DNA from: Acidipropionibacterium jensenii DSM 20535
GTDB taxonomy: Bacteria > Actinomycetota > Actinomycetes > Propionibacteriales > Propionibacteriaceae
NCBI RefSeq assembly: GCF_000425285.1
Contig: NZ_AUDD01000001.1
Coordinates: forward strand, 186,001-250,000
Length of the DNA: 64,000 nt
Direction of reading: 5' to 3'
Shown piece after piece: positions 1 to 9,524 of the stretch. Each line of letters starts with the position of its first letter. Within the stretch, counting starts at the first letter, position 1. The translations under genes and the position numbers were made by a program. The notes beneath the pieces are model-generated. The model made no database searches, had not been told where the DNA came from, and saw only the letters and a program-made list of their open reading frames with translations.

Positions 1-2
1 GC

Positions 3-353
3 CTGACCCTCAACGCCGCGGTGATCGCGTTCGCGGCGGTCTTCCCGCAGCACCGCTGGGCGGTGATGGTGGCGCTGGCCTGCCTGGGGATCACCTACAA
101 GGGGATGTGCATCGCACCGGTCAACGGTCTCGGTGTGCTGCTGTCGCCCAGGAGCGCACCCGGTGCGCTGCCCGGGTTGCTGGGTGCGGCCTTCGGGATC
201 GGCAACGGTCTGGGGGTCACCTCGGTGGCCGCGACGGTGGGTGCCGGCACCCTCGCCGGGTACACCGGCGGCCTGTGGATCTCCTTCTTCATCTCCCTGG
301 CAGCCCTGGCCACCGCCTTCTTCGTGCCGCGGGTGCTCGCTCAGGAGGACTGA
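3..353 (+). CDS. MFS transporter, C-terminal part (cut by window start)
   Basis: The reading frame is open to the left edge, so the N-terminal part lies outside the window. The visible ~116 residues hold about three hydrophobic segments: an Ala/Val-rich helix, a Gly-rich helix around GAAFGIGNGLGV, and a last helix ending in FFVPRVLAQED. This matches the end of a 12-helix major facilitator superfamily exporter, where a glycine-rich helix 11 is common. Substrate cannot be told from this fragment. It converges on the DinB gene with a 25-base gap. Confidence 0.6.
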   Translation: MTLNAAVIAFAAVFPQHRWAVMVALACLGITYKGMCIAPVNGLGVLLSPRSAPGALPGLLGAAFGIGNGLGVTSVAATVGAGTLAGYTGGLWISFFISLAALATAFFVPRVLAQED

Positions 354-378
354 GACAGAGCGGGCCCGTCCGCCACGC

Positions 379-951
379 TCAGCTCGGCTGCCAACCCTCC
401 GGAGGGTCCTCCCCGACGAGCCCGTCGATGGCCTCGCGGATGAGGTCGGCATGGCCGGTGTGGCGTCCGTACTCCTCCACCAGATCGCACACGATCCGCC
501 TCAACAGCACGGTCTGTCCCTGCCACTGTCTGGCGGTCGGCATGTCCAGGCCGCCCTCGTCGAGCAGCTCGGTGAGACGGCGTCTGGCAGTGCTCACCGC
601 CCGGTCGTAGCGGGAGTACAGCTCGGCCGGGCTGTCGAGGGCCGCGGTGCGGAACTCCCAGTCGGGGTCGGCGTCCCAGTCGACCGACCGCCAGGGCTCG
701 CCGGGCTCCTGTTCGAATGCCCAGCTGAGTTTGATGTCCTCCACGTAGGTGAGGTGCTTGAGCAGCCCGCCGAGGGTCAGTGCGGAGGTCGTCGTCCGCC
801 GGGCCAGCTGCTCGGCGTCCAGGCCTCCGGCCTTCCACCGGAAGGTGGCTCGCAATCGGTCGAGCATGCCGACCAGGTGCTCCTGCTCGGTGCCGGCCAC
901 CGGCGGTTCCACCGGCCAGATCTCGGTCATCCGACAAGGGTAGTCACTCAT
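379..951 (-). CDS. DinB family protein (DUF664-like)
   Basis: A protein of about 190 residues with the four-helix DinB/YfiT layout: LLKHLTYVED in the first half and HTGHADLIRE near the C-terminus supply the metal-ligand histidines typical of the family. Members bind a divalent metal and include thiol-dependent S-transferases (mycothiol or bacillithiol type); the substrate here is unknown. The start is uncertain: ATG at 951 gives MSDYPCR before a second ATG at 930, and neither has a clear Shine-Dalgarno sequence. The family usually begins close to the TEIWPVEPP stretch, so 930 is equally possible. It is divergent from the permease gene, with about 160 bases between starts. Confidence 0.75.
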   Translation of the reverse strand: MSDYPCRMTEIWPVEPPVAGTEQEHLVGMLDRLRATFRWKAGGLDAEQLARRTTTSALTLGGLLKHLTYVEDIKLSWAFEQEPGEPWRSVDWDADPDWEFRTAALDSPAELYSRYDRAVSTARRRLTELLDEGGLDMPTARQWQGQTVLLRRIVCDLVEEYGRHTGHADLIREAIDGLVGEDPPEGWQPS

Positions 952-1113
952 CGACAATGCACCGGGTGTTACGGCTTGAACCGGTGCGGTAACGACCTCG
1001 TTAATGCGCCGCAGATTGGGGCGGTGGGCTCGTTCTCCGGGGTTATCGTCCTGCAATCGACGCCGACGCCCCGGCGTCGCGCGCCCTGAGTCCACACACT
1101 CCAAGGAGCGCAG

Positions 1114-2610
1114 ATGAGCATCATCACCGACAAACCCGCCAAGGAGGACCCGGTCGCGGTCGCCGGCGTCACCTATCAACGGGCCGAGGACGGCTACTTC
1201 GACAAACGCCAGCTCCAACGGACAGCCGGGATCTGGGGGCTGTGGGGGATCGGTGTCGCCGCCGTCATCTCCGGTGACTTCTCCGGCTGGAACGGCGGCA
1301 TCAGCGCTGCCGGTTTCGGCGGCTTCCTGGTCGCGGCGGCCATCGTCGTGTGCATGTACATCGCGATGATCGCCTCCATCTCCGAGATGTCGGCGGCGAT
1401 GCCGCACACCGGCGGCGCCTACTCCTTCGCCCGGGCCGCGATGGGCCCGTGGGGAGGATTCGTGACGGGCCTGGCCGAGACCATCGAGTACGTCATGACC
1501 ACCGGCGTCGTGATCTACTTCTCGGCCCAGTACGCCGACCAGATCATGAAGACGCTCACCGGGTTCAGCCTGGAGGCCCACAGCCTGATGCCGCTGTGGT
1601 GGGTGGTCCTCTACGCGGTCTTCGTCCTGCTCAACGCGGCCGGCGCCGAGGCCTCCTTCAAGTTCGCGGTGATCGTCGCGTTCATCTCGGTGGGGATCCT
1701 GCTGGCATTCATGCTCATCGCGCTGTTCTCCGGGAAGCTCGACTTCCACTCCCTGTGGGACGTCGCCGCCGGCCCCGGTCACAGCACCTTCCTGCCGTTC
1801 GGCGGATGGTCGATCGTCTACGCGATGCCCTTCGCGATGTGGCTCTTCCTGGGTATCGAGGAGCTCCCGCTGGCCGCCGAGGAGGCCCACAACCCGGAGC
1901 GCGACATCCCCCGGGCCAGCCGTTGGGCCATGCTCACCCTGATGGTCACCGGTGCGATCGTCGTCTTCCTCAACCCGGCCGTGCTGGGATCGACCAAGAC
2001 GGCGGCGTCCTCCCAGCCCCTCCTCGACGGCTTCTCCGCCCTCATCCCGGGCAACCTCGCAGCCATCCTGTCGCTGTTCGCCCTGGTCGGGCTGCTGGCG
2101 TCGGTGCAGGGAATCATGTTCGCCTACGGTCGCAACATGTACTCGCTGTCCAGGGCCGGCTACTACCCGAAGTTCCTGTCCCTGACCGGTGAGCGCAAGA
2201 CTCCCTACCTGGCCCTCATCGTCGGTGCGGTGATCGGCTTCCTGTCCCTGTTCATCGTCCAGTACGGCAGCTCCTCGGCCGGTTCCGTGGTGCTGAACAT
2301 GGCGGTCTGGGGCGCGGTGCTGTCCTACCTGCTGCAGATGACCTCGTTCGTCATCCTGCGACGTCGCTTCCCGAACGCCTCCCGCCCGCACGTCAGCATG
2401 TTCGGCATCGGCGGCGCGGTGTTCGCCGGGATCGTCGCGGTGGTGATCTTCATCGGCGTCCTGCTCAACCCGGACTACATCGCGGCGATCTACACGGTGG
2501 TCGGCCTGTACGTCCTGGCGATCATCTACTTCGCCACCCTGGGCCGCAAGCGTCTGGTGCTCTCCCCCGAGGAGGAGTACGCGATGACCGAGAAGCAGAC
2601 CGACAAGTAG
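1114..2610 (+). CDS. APC-family ethanolamine-type permease
   Basis: A 498-residue integral membrane protein of the amino acid-polyamine-organocation superfamily with about 12 transmembrane helices. The first helix carries WGIGVAAVISGDFSGWNGG, which resembles the signature of the ethanolamine permease subgroup (TIGR00908), and helix 3 contains SEMSAAMPHTGGAYSF, a typical APC motif. It probably imports ethanolamine or a similar amine by H+ symport. A good ribosome site (AAGGAG, about 1103-1108) precedes the ATG. No ethanolamine ammonia-lyase or eut genes are in the window, so the physiological substrate is inferred. A 7-bp hairpin (arms CGACGCC/GGCGTCG, 1064-1079) lies in the leader and could be regulatory. 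Confidence 0.82.
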   Translation: MSIITDKPAKEDPVAVAGVTYQRAEDGYFDKRQLQRTAGIWGLWGIGVAAVISGDFSGWNGGISAAGFGGFLVAAAIVVCMYIAMIASISEMSAAMPHTGGAYSFARAAMGPWGGFVTGLAETIEYVMTTGVVIYFSAQYADQIMKTLTGFSLEAHSLMPLWWVVLYAVFVLLNAAGAEASFKFAVIVAFISVGILLAFMLIALFSGKLDFHSLWDVAAGPGHSTFLPFGGWSIVYAMPFAMWLFLGIEELPLAAEEAHNPERDIPRASRWAMLTLMVTGAIVVFLNPAVLGSTKTAASSQPLLDGFSALIPGNLAAILSLFALVGLLASVQGIMFAYGRNMYSLSRAGYYPKFLSLTGERKTPYLALIVGAVIGFLSLFIVQYGSSSAGSVVLNMAVWGAVLSYLLQMTSFVILRRRFPNASRPHVSMFGIGGAVFAGIVAVVIFIGVLLNPDYIAAIYTVVGLYVLAIIYFATLGRKRLVLSPEEEYAMTEKQTDK

Positions 2611-2635
2611 GCGACCTCGATCGACAGGCAGTTCC

Positions 2636-4171
2636 TCAGCTCGCGGCGATCGGGTGGACCGTGGCGCTCACCAGCCGAGCGGTCCCACTGGTCGCCGCGA
2701 GTCGCAGCCCGGTCGCTCCCGGGCCCGGGAAGATCACCGAGGTGATGGCGACCAGACCGTCGGGGCTGAACACCTCGACACTCGAGGGGTTGACCACCAC
2801 CCGCAGCCATGCCCGGCGCATCACGCCCAGGCAGGACTGCGGCCAGCGGGTGGTGACCGTCGCGGAGGTGGCGCGCAGCAGTCCCTCGGCGGGCACCCCG
2901 GGCTCGGTGCTCGGGGCGGTGAATGACGGGCTGAACTCGGTGGCGCCGCTCTCGCTGCGGTCGAGGGTCAGCGATCCCTCCGCGGGACGCCACACCAGGT
3001 CGGTGTGGACCTGTCCGTCGCAGCGGATCTGAAGGGTGACGGAGCCGGCGGAGTCGTAGGCCGAGGCCTCCAGTTCGATCTCGGCGTCCAGAGCCCGGCC
3101 GCCGAGCTGCGACAGGGGGTTGGACGCCGCCGTGACGGGCCGGTCGGCCACGGTGCGCGAGGTGGCGTCCGGACCGATTGGCGCGGTGACCGGTGCGGAG
3201 ACAAGACGCGGACCGGCCGGGGTGTGGACCAGGCGGAGCTCGCGGGGTGTGGCCAGGGTGGGCGGCCGGTCATCGGGGGTCGCCGTGCTGCCGGGGGTCA
3301 GATCCGCGTAGTCCTCATTGCCCACCGCCGCAATCATGATGCGGCGTCCCGAGGCGTCCTGGACCGAGATCGGGGCGTAGAGGTCGCGACCGAGATCGGT
3401 GCGCAGCACCGGGTCTGACGCCGGGGTGCCGGTCTGTGACGAACCTCTCTGCGGGGTGAAGGCGCGGCCGTCCCAGTCGCCGACCAGGTACCGGGTGGTC
3501 GACCCATTGGTCCGGGGGGAGGCGGCGCTGGTCCACCACAGCACCCAGCGGGTCTGACCCTCCAGATCCAGTGGGAGGAGATCGGGATGGCAGAGGGCCC
3601 CGCCCTCGTGCCAGCGGGCGGCGTCGAGGACGCTGGTGGCGGTCCAGGAGGTCAGGTCGGTGGAGACCAGGAATGTGAACCCGGTGCCGTCGGCGACCAC
3701 CATCACCCACTGGTCGTGGGCCTCATCGCGGATCACCCGGAGGTCCGACGGCTGGGCAACGGGCGACTGGGCGCCGGGCAGGCAGACGTCGACCACCGGT
3801 CCGGGCTCAGGGTGCCAGGTGCGGCCGGAGTCGGTGCTGCGGGCCATCGTGACTGAGGAGGTGGAGCCAGAAGTGTCGGAGGCGCCGTGGTGGAGCAGGA
3901 GAGCCACCAGATCGGCCCCGTCGGCCACGACGCAACCCGAGTCGGCAGGCAGATGGTGGTCGGTGGTGGGGATGTGGCGCCAGTGCAGGAGGTCGGAACT
4001 GACCGCCTGGCTCCAGCGATCCCCGGCCCGGCAGAACAGGTGACAGCCGTCGGGCAGTTGCAGAAGTGAGACCGGAGCGGGGAGTCCGGACCCGCCGATC
4101 GACGGGTTCCTCTCAGCTGTGGCAGCCGTGGTGGCCTCACCGGGGCGCGACCCCTCAAGCGTCTCGATCAT
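2636..4171 (-). CDS. GH32-like protein with lost catalytic motifs
   Basis: A 511-residue protein with the overall pattern of glycoside hydrolase family 32 (fructan hydrolases/invertases): HLFCRAGDRWSQAVSSDLLHW (about residues 44-64) matches the family's 'HLFYQ..WGHA.S.DLvHW' block, DLYAPISVQDASGRRIMIA matches the 'DfYAp..' block, and the C-terminal 150 residues fit the beta-sandwich module. The nucleophile motif (WMNDPNG) is absent, the RDP motif reads PSDL (141-144), and the acid/base motif ECPDL reads CHPDL (194-198). There is no signal peptide. It is therefore probably not an active fructanase; a binding or regulatory role, or decay, is possible. It lies 123 bases downstream of the 13E12 gene on the same strand, with a GGGAG ribosome site. 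Confidence 0.7.
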   Translation of the reverse strand: MIETLEGSRPGEATTAATAERNPSIGGSGLPAPVSLLQLPDGCHLFCRAGDRWSQAVSSDLLHWRHIPTTDHHLPADSGCVVADGADLVALLLHHGASDTSGSTSSVTMARSTDSGRTWHPEPGPVVDVCLPGAQSPVAQPSDLRVIRDEAHDQWVMVVADGTGFTFLVSTDLTSWTATSVLDAARWHEGGALCHPDLLPLDLEGQTRWVLWWTSAASPRTNGSTTRYLVGDWDGRAFTPQRGSSQTGTPASDPVLRTDLGRDLYAPISVQDASGRRIMIAAVGNEDYADLTPGSTATPDDRPPTLATPRELRLVHTPAGPRLVSAPVTAPIGPDATSRTVADRPVTAASNPLSQLGGRALDAEIELEASAYDSAGSVTLQIRCDGQVHTDLVWRPAEGSLTLDRSESGATEFSPSFTAPSTEPGVPAEGLLRATSATVTTRWPQSCLGVMRRAWLRVVVNPSSVEVFSPDGLVAITSVIFPGPGATGLRLAATSGTARLVSATVHPIAAS

Positions 4172-4294
4172 GCTCTCCCACTCTTTCGGTCCAGATCACT
4201 GCGAAGGAGAAGCTTATGCGCAGATGCTGTGAGAAGTGGTCCTGACTGGGCCGAACTCACGATTATGTGCAGTCTGCGCAGCACGGGCGAGTGA

Positions 4295-5668
4295 TCAGCG
4301 CGCCGCGACCACGTCCGGTTCCCCGCGCTCCACCGATCCGACATCGGCGAGCCGATGGGTGTGTCCGTTGACCACCGCGAAGCGCATCCCGGTGGGCGAG
4401 ATCCACAGATACACGCCCTGTGCGGGCTGCTCGAGCCGCCATCTTCCCGCCGTCTTCGCCCGGTGCTCCCGCCGCGAGACGGGCCCGAGATTGGAGATCC
4501 TGGTCTGACCGGGTGGGGCCGGGGAGTCGGGTCGGGAGAATCGGTAGGGGACGGTGTGGTCCAGATCGCAGGACCAGGATCGTCGCGACGAGTAGGGGAA
4601 GATCGAGGTCTGCTCGCGCAACTGGAGCTGCATCCTGGTCCCGGTGGGAATCCGGTAGCCGTCGGTCGCCGGATCGGCACCCTGGTCGATGACCGGGATG
4701 ACGCGGACCCGGTGATGGCCCAGCAGACGGGCCACATCGGCCAGCAGTACCGGGCCGACATCGCCACCGCGGCAGTCCACCTGGGCCACCCCGGTCGACC
4801 ATCGCGCGGGATCCAGATCGGCGGCGTCGAGATGGACGACGACATCGGCCAGCGGAAGCGGCGGCGACGGGTTGGCCGGTTCCGAGGAGGAGGGCAGGTA
4901 GGGGGTGGCCAGCAGTTCCAGGGCCTGGGCCCGCAGGAGGGGCAGCTCCTCGGTGGCGCCCTCGTCGATCATCTGGTCGGTGAGGCGCTGGATGCTGTTC
5001 TGGAGACACAGCGCGGCACCGGTGTCCATCCGTGCGGTGAGCCAGGAGGTGGAGTCGCCGTTGTGACGGATGTGGACGAACCGTTCCTGCCTGGCCCGGC
5101 GCGCCTTGCGGGCGGCCAGAGCGGTGTCGGCGGCCACCACCAGACGCGGCAGTCGCCTGGAGATGGTCGACCAGCCGACGGTCCCCCACAGCCGGGCCAG
5201 GGTGGCGTCGATCCTCCCGGCCGCCTCGGCGGACAGTTCGGTGCAGGCACGGACGACCTTGCGGGCCTGCCACACCTCGAGGGTGAGCTCCTGGACGGCG
5301 GCCCACATCATGGGGTGGCGGCCCCTCAGGTTGACGGCGTCGTGGACCATCATGCTGGCCATCGGATCGTAGATTCCCAGAGTGGCGGCCACCTCCAGGG
5401 CCACGAACTCCCCGACCACCCCGGCTCCCTCGGACCCGGCCGCAACCGTCCGCTCGGAGGCGGGGTCGAGGGTGGGGTGGTCGGAGGAGGAGGCGGCGAT
5501 CTGGGTGGAGGAGGAGTCGCGGTCCACCGGCAGGGGCTCGGGACTCGGCCACAGATCGACGATCTGGAGCACCGCTCTGATCGTCTCCACCTCACCGCGA
5601 CGGCGGGCGGCATCGGCATCGGCCAGTCGCACTCTGGCCTGCCTGATCAACCCTCCGGTGTCCTCCAT
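4295..5668 (-). CDS. 13E12-type DUF222 / HNH endonuclease family protein
   Basis: A 457-residue protein of the DUF222 (13E12 repeat) family common in actinobacteria. The N-terminal two thirds are helical (VALEVAATLGIYDP..., AVQELTLEVWQARKVVRA), and the C-terminus has an HNH nuclease core: CDLDHTVPYRF followed by NLGPVSRREHRAKT, which supplies the expected Asp-His, Asn and His residues. These proteins are predicted nucleases of unknown role and often occur in several scattered copies per genome. The start was put at ATG 5668 (MEDTGGLIRQ) because the in-frame extension to 5770 is low-complexity and without homology-like character. Confidence 0.8.
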   Translation of the reverse strand: MEDTGGLIRQARVRLADADAARRRGEVETIRAVLQIVDLWPSPEPLPVDRDSSSTQIAASSSDHPTLDPASERTVAAGSEGAGVVGEFVALEVAATLGIYDPMASMMVHDAVNLRGRHPMMWAAVQELTLEVWQARKVVRACTELSAEAAGRIDATLARLWGTVGWSTISRRLPRLVVAADTALAARKARRARQERFVHIRHNGDSTSWLTARMDTGAALCLQNSIQRLTDQMIDEGATEELPLLRAQALELLATPYLPSSSEPANPSPPLPLADVVVHLDAADLDPARWSTGVAQVDCRGGDVGPVLLADVARLLGHHRVRVIPVIDQGADPATDGYRIPTGTRMQLQLREQTSIFPYSSRRSWSCDLDHTVPYRFSRPDSPAPPGQTRISNLGPVSRREHRAKTAGRWRLEQPAQGVYLWISPTGMRFAVVNGHTHRLADVGSVERGEPDVVAAR

Positions 5669-5819
5669 GTACCAATTCAAGCAGGGAGGTCTGACAGTTT
5701 TCGCAAGCCCGATCCGGGCGGTGCTGGCCGAGTCTCCAAGCCCTGCCGAACCACCGGTCCTCCCGATCACACGACCCTCCCGACCCGGACCTCCCCCGAA
5801 CCATCAGGACGCCGCCCAC

Positions 5820-8450
5820 TCACCGACCGGGTTCCTCCCGCACCGAGAAGTGCACCTCCGGACGTCCCCTGGTCGCCGCCCTGGTCCCGAGCCGATGGGT
5901 CGAGTGACTGGGAAGGCTGGGCTCGATGATGGTCCCGTCGGCCCTCTCCAGCCCCGCGATGTCGCTCATCGTCGGCGCCTCGGAGAGTCGGGAGTAGGGC
6001 TCCAGATCGATCCTCACCGGACCTGCCGGAGTCACCTCCACCTTCTTCCCGCGCACCTGCAGGACGGCTCCGGACCCTTCCTCGAGGGTGAGCTCGAGGG
6101 CATCGGGCGCCAGCTCCACCAGCACCCGCGAGCCGGCCAGGGTGAGCCGGAACCGCAATCCCTCCCACTCCTCGGGAAGCCGAGGGTCCAGATCGGGAAT
6201 CCCGGCGTCGTCGCGCATCCCCCCGAAGCCGTACACCAGGGCGCTCCACACCCCGCCGGCCGAGGCGATGTGGATTCCGTCCTCGGTGTTGTCGTGCAGA
6301 TCGGCCAGGTCGATGTACAGCAGATTCCGGAAATGGCTCACCGCCTTGGCGACATGCCCGACGTCGGCGGCCACGATCGCCTGGGCCACCGCCGACAGGC
6401 TCGAGTCCCCGGTGGTGAGCGGCTCGTAGTAGTTGAAGTCGCGCAGCCTCTCCTCGGCGGAGAACTCGTCGGAGTGCAGGAACTGCGCCATCACGACGTC
6501 GGTCTGCTTGATCACCTGGTAGCGGTAGATCACCAGCGGATGGAAGTGCAGCAGCAGAGGACGATCGGAGGCCGGGGTGTTCGGAAGGTCCCATACCTCC
6601 TTGGAGAGGAACTGGTCGTCCTGGGGATGGACCCGCAGAGTCTGGTCGTAGGCGATGTACATCCGCTCCGCGGCCTCCTCCCAGGCCTCCACCTCCCCGG
6701 GCCGCAGACCCACCCGGTCGACCATCCGGGAGTAGGCCTCGCGGTGGTCGCGCTGGATCCGGCGCACCGTGCGGGCGGCGTCCCACAGGTTCCCGCGCGC
6801 CATGATGTTGGTGTACAGGTTGTCGTTGACGACGGTGGTGTACTCGTCGGGGCCGGTGACGCCGTGGATGTGGAAGCAGCGCTGCCCCTCCAGCCGGAAG
6901 AACCCCAGATCCAGCCACATCCGGGCGGTCTCCACCAGCAGGTCGATGCCGGTGCGGGTGAGGAAGTCCCAGTCCCCCGAGGTGCGGACGTAGAGCATCA
7001 GGGCGTAGGCGATGTCGGCGTCGATGTGGAACTGGGCGGTGCCCTGGGCGTAGTTCGCCGACGCCTCCAGCCCGCTGATGGTGCGCCAGGGGAACAGCGC
7101 CCCGGCCATGTTGATCTCCCGGGCCCGGTTCCGGGCCGCCGGCAGCATCGTCCAGCGGAACCGCAGCGCCGCCCTCGAGACCTCCGGGGTCGTGTAGGAG
7201 TAGAAGGGCAGGACGTAGACCTCGCCGTCCCAGAAGTAGTGGCCGGAGTAGCCGGTGCCGGTGAGCCCCTTCGCCGGGATGCCGTGGCCCTGGCAGCGGG
7301 CGGCGGCCTGGGCGAGATGGAAGAGGTTGAACCGGATCGCCTGCTGGAGGTCCGGACGCCCCAGCACCTCGACATCGCTGCGACGCCAGAACCCGTCCAT
7401 CCACTCCCGCTGCTCGGAGAACAGGTCCGCGACGTCGCTCGTCCTCCCGCCGCATGTCCTCCCGTCGGCAGCACCCCGGGGGCGGACGCCGACCGCGACG
7501 GCCTCGTCCAGGCTGCGCCGGCACCGCTGGATCAACTCGCCGGGCTCCGAGGAGCGCGAGGAGTGGTAGGCGACGTACTTCACCAGTCGCACCGTCTGTC
7601 CGCTGGCCGCCAGCACCCGGAACTCGCGGGTGACGGCGTCGGCCCCGTGCTCCTCGTGCTCGGTCACCTCGCCGTGCGCATCGATCTGGTGGTCGACGCC
7701 GATCCCGAGGGTCATCCCCGACGCCGCCACCCGGTAACCCAGGTAGTGGCGCGAACCGTCCCGACGGGACTCGGCGCACTGCAGGACGTGGCCGCCGACC
7801 CCGTCGGTCTTGCGCGGGTCGGCGATCACCGCCGCTGAGTCCTCCAGACCAGAGCTCTCCAGCCCGGACCTCTCCAGATCGGGTGCCTCCGGGTCGGCGT
7901 CCAACCGGTTGACCACCGAGCTCACTACGGTCAGCGGAACATCGCCGTCCAGCGGAGTGATCTCCAGTTCCATCACCGCCAGATGGCGGCGGGTGAAGGA
8001 GGCCATCCGGCGGGAGACGACGTGCACCCGCACCCCGGCCGGGGTGCGCCAGACCAGGTCGCGCTCCAGGGTCCCCGAGCGCAGGTCCAGCACCCGCTGG
8101 TAGCTCACCAGATCGGCCACCGGCAGGTGCAGGGGCTCGGCGTCGGCGTAGATCCGCATCACCGTCGGATCCGGTACCGGCAGCATCGTCTGTCCGACCC
8201 GCGCGTACCCGTAGGCCTCCTCGGCGTGATGGATCGGGAAGGTCTCGTGGAAGCCGTTGATGAAGGTACCGGGGGAGACGGCGTCATGGCCCTCCTCCGA
8301 GGTGCCCCGGATGCCGAGATACCCGTTGCCGACCGCGAAAAGGGTCTCGGCGGTCGCCGGTCGGGAGGGCAGCGCCGTCTCGCGCAGCGCCCACGGGTCC
8401 AGGGGGTGGCGGACGCGGTCCATCGGGGGATCGGGAACGGGATGACTCAT
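5820..8450 (-). CDS. Glycoside hydrolase family 65 protein (disaccharide phosphorylase)
   Basis: An 876-residue GH65 protein. The N-terminal beta-sandwich starts at TLFAVGNGYLGIRGT, the (alpha/alpha)6 barrel carries GYSGHYFWDGEVYVLPF (400-416) and VTGPDEYTTVVNDN (531-544), whose E536 is the family's general acid, and a C-terminal beta-domain follows. The family contains maltose, trehalose, kojibiose and nigerose phosphorylases, which split an alpha-glucosidic disaccharide with phosphate into glucose and beta-glucose-1-phosphate; the exact substrate cannot be read here. No beta-phosphoglucomutase gene is adjacent, although a more distant HAD phosphatase lies at 32 kb. Start at ATG 8450 is set by AAGGAG about 8 bases upstream. 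Divergent from the antiporter gene, 53 bases apart. Cytoplasmic, no signal peptide. Confidence 0.88.
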   Translation of the reverse strand: MSHPVPDPPMDRVRHPLDPWALRETALPSRPATAETLFAVGNGYLGIRGTSEEGHDAVSPGTFINGFHETFPIHHAEEAYGYARVGQTMLPVPDPTVMRIYADAEPLHLPVADLVSYQRVLDLRSGTLERDLVWRTPAGVRVHVVSRRMASFTRRHLAVMELEITPLDGDVPLTVVSSVVNRLDADPEAPDLERSGLESSGLEDSAAVIADPRKTDGVGGHVLQCAESRRDGSRHYLGYRVAASGMTLGIGVDHQIDAHGEVTEHEEHGADAVTREFRVLAASGQTVRLVKYVAYHSSRSSEPGELIQRCRRSLDEAVAVGVRPRGAADGRTCGGRTSDVADLFSEQREWMDGFWRRSDVEVLGRPDLQQAIRFNLFHLAQAAARCQGHGIPAKGLTGTGYSGHYFWDGEVYVLPFYSYTTPEVSRAALRFRWTMLPAARNRAREINMAGALFPWRTISGLEASANYAQGTAQFHIDADIAYALMLYVRTSGDWDFLTRTGIDLLVETARMWLDLGFFRLEGQRCFHIHGVTGPDEYTTVVNDNLYTNIMARGNLWDAARTVRRIQRDHREAYSRMVDRVGLRPGEVEAWEEAAERMYIAYDQTLRVHPQDDQFLSKEVWDLPNTPASDRPLLLHFHPLVIYRYQVIKQTDVVMAQFLHSDEFSAEERLRDFNYYEPLTTGDSSLSAVAQAIVAADVGHVAKAVSHFRNLLYIDLADLHDNTEDGIHIASAGGVWSALVYGFGGMRDDAGIPDLDPRLPEEWEGLRFRLTLAGSRVLVELAPDALELTLEEGSGAVLQVRGKKVEVTPAGPVRIDLEPYSRLSEAPTMSDIAGLERADGTIIEPSLPSHSTHRLGTRAATRGRPEVHFSVREEPGR

Positions 8451-8503
8451 CGGCACTCCTTCGTGCTTCGTCGATGGGAGGACGCGTCTGGATAAGATCC
8501 AGT

Positions 8504-9468
8504 ATGGCATCGGTGATCCAGCTCGTGGTCGGTCTGGCCGCGCTGGTCGGCGGTGCGGAGCTGGTGGTGCGCAATGGTGCGGCGCTGGCCGCCCGACTCG
8601 GCGTGCCGCCGATGGTCATCGGTCTGACCATCGTCTCGATCGGCACCAGCGCCCCGGAACTGGCCGTCGGGATCGACGCCATGAGGGCCAATGCCGGGTC
8701 TCTGGCGATCGGCAACATCGCCGGCACCAATGTCGTCAACCTGCTGCTCATCCTGGGCCTGTGCGCCCGGTCCACTTCGACCGGCGCACCCTGCTGTTGG
8801 ATCTGCCCAGCGTGGTGATCGTCGCGGTCCTGGTGCTGGGCCTGACGGCGGGAGGCCAGTTGGCGACCTGGACCGGGATCCCGCTGGTGACGCTGGCCGT
8901 GGTCTACACGGTGGCCCTGGGGCTGTGGTCGAAGCGCAGCCGTGACCCGCGACCCGTCGAGGAGATCGAGGAGCTCATCGACGGGGTCGGGGGCCACGGC
9001 GCGGGGCGGCGGACCTGGCTGTACCTGGTCCTGCTGGTGGTGGGGATCGCCGTCATCGTGGTGGGGGCCGACTGGCTGGTGGGTGCCGCGGAGTCGCTGG
9101 CCCGGGCGATGGGGGTCTCCGACGCCTTCATCGGGCTCACCGTGATCGCCATCGGCACCTCGACCCCCGAGCTGTTCACCGCGATCATCTCCACCTTCCG
9201 CGGGGAGCGCGACATCGCGATCGGCAATCTCATCGGGTCGAGCACCTACAACCTCACCCTGATCCTGGGGGTGCCGGTCCTGGTGTCGGGCGGTTCGGGC
9301 CCGATCGACCCCAGCCTGCTGAGGATCGACCTTCCCCTGATGGTGGCGGTCTGCCTGCTGTGCATCCCGCTGTTCCTCACCGGGCGGCGGCTGTCCAAAC
9401 TTGAGGGAGGGGTGATGGTGGCCTGCTACCTGGCCTACTTCACCGCCCTGGTTCTCACTCAGGGATGA
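8504..9468 (+). pseudogene. Ca2+/Na+ antiporter (CaCA family), frameshifted
   Basis: Two overlapping frames together encode one YrbG-like cation/Ca2+ exchanger. The first part (ATG 8504 to a stop at 8818) has the alpha-1 repeat IGLTIVSIGTSAPELAVG; the second (from about 8761 to 9468) has the alpha-2 repeat IGLTVIAIGTSTPELFTAII and the last helices. The join is near 8760: restoring one G in 'ggcctgtgcgcccgg' would read LGL-V-RPVHFDRRT and fuse both halves. Total length of the repaired protein would be about 320 residues, normal for the family. Either a real one-base deletion or a sequencing error. As given, no full-length exporter can be made without a frameshift. Confidence 0.78.
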
Positions 9469-9524
9469 CCGGCGCTGAGCTGAACCTGTGGTGAACCGGC
9501 CCGACGCCGTGCCACTGTTGAGCA

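Noticed and set aside
379-2391. A 670-codon minus frame covering the permease gene and ending as the DinB gene.
   Set aside because: Only the last 190 codons are protein-like; the rest is the antisense shadow of the permease, rich in Arg, Gly and His.
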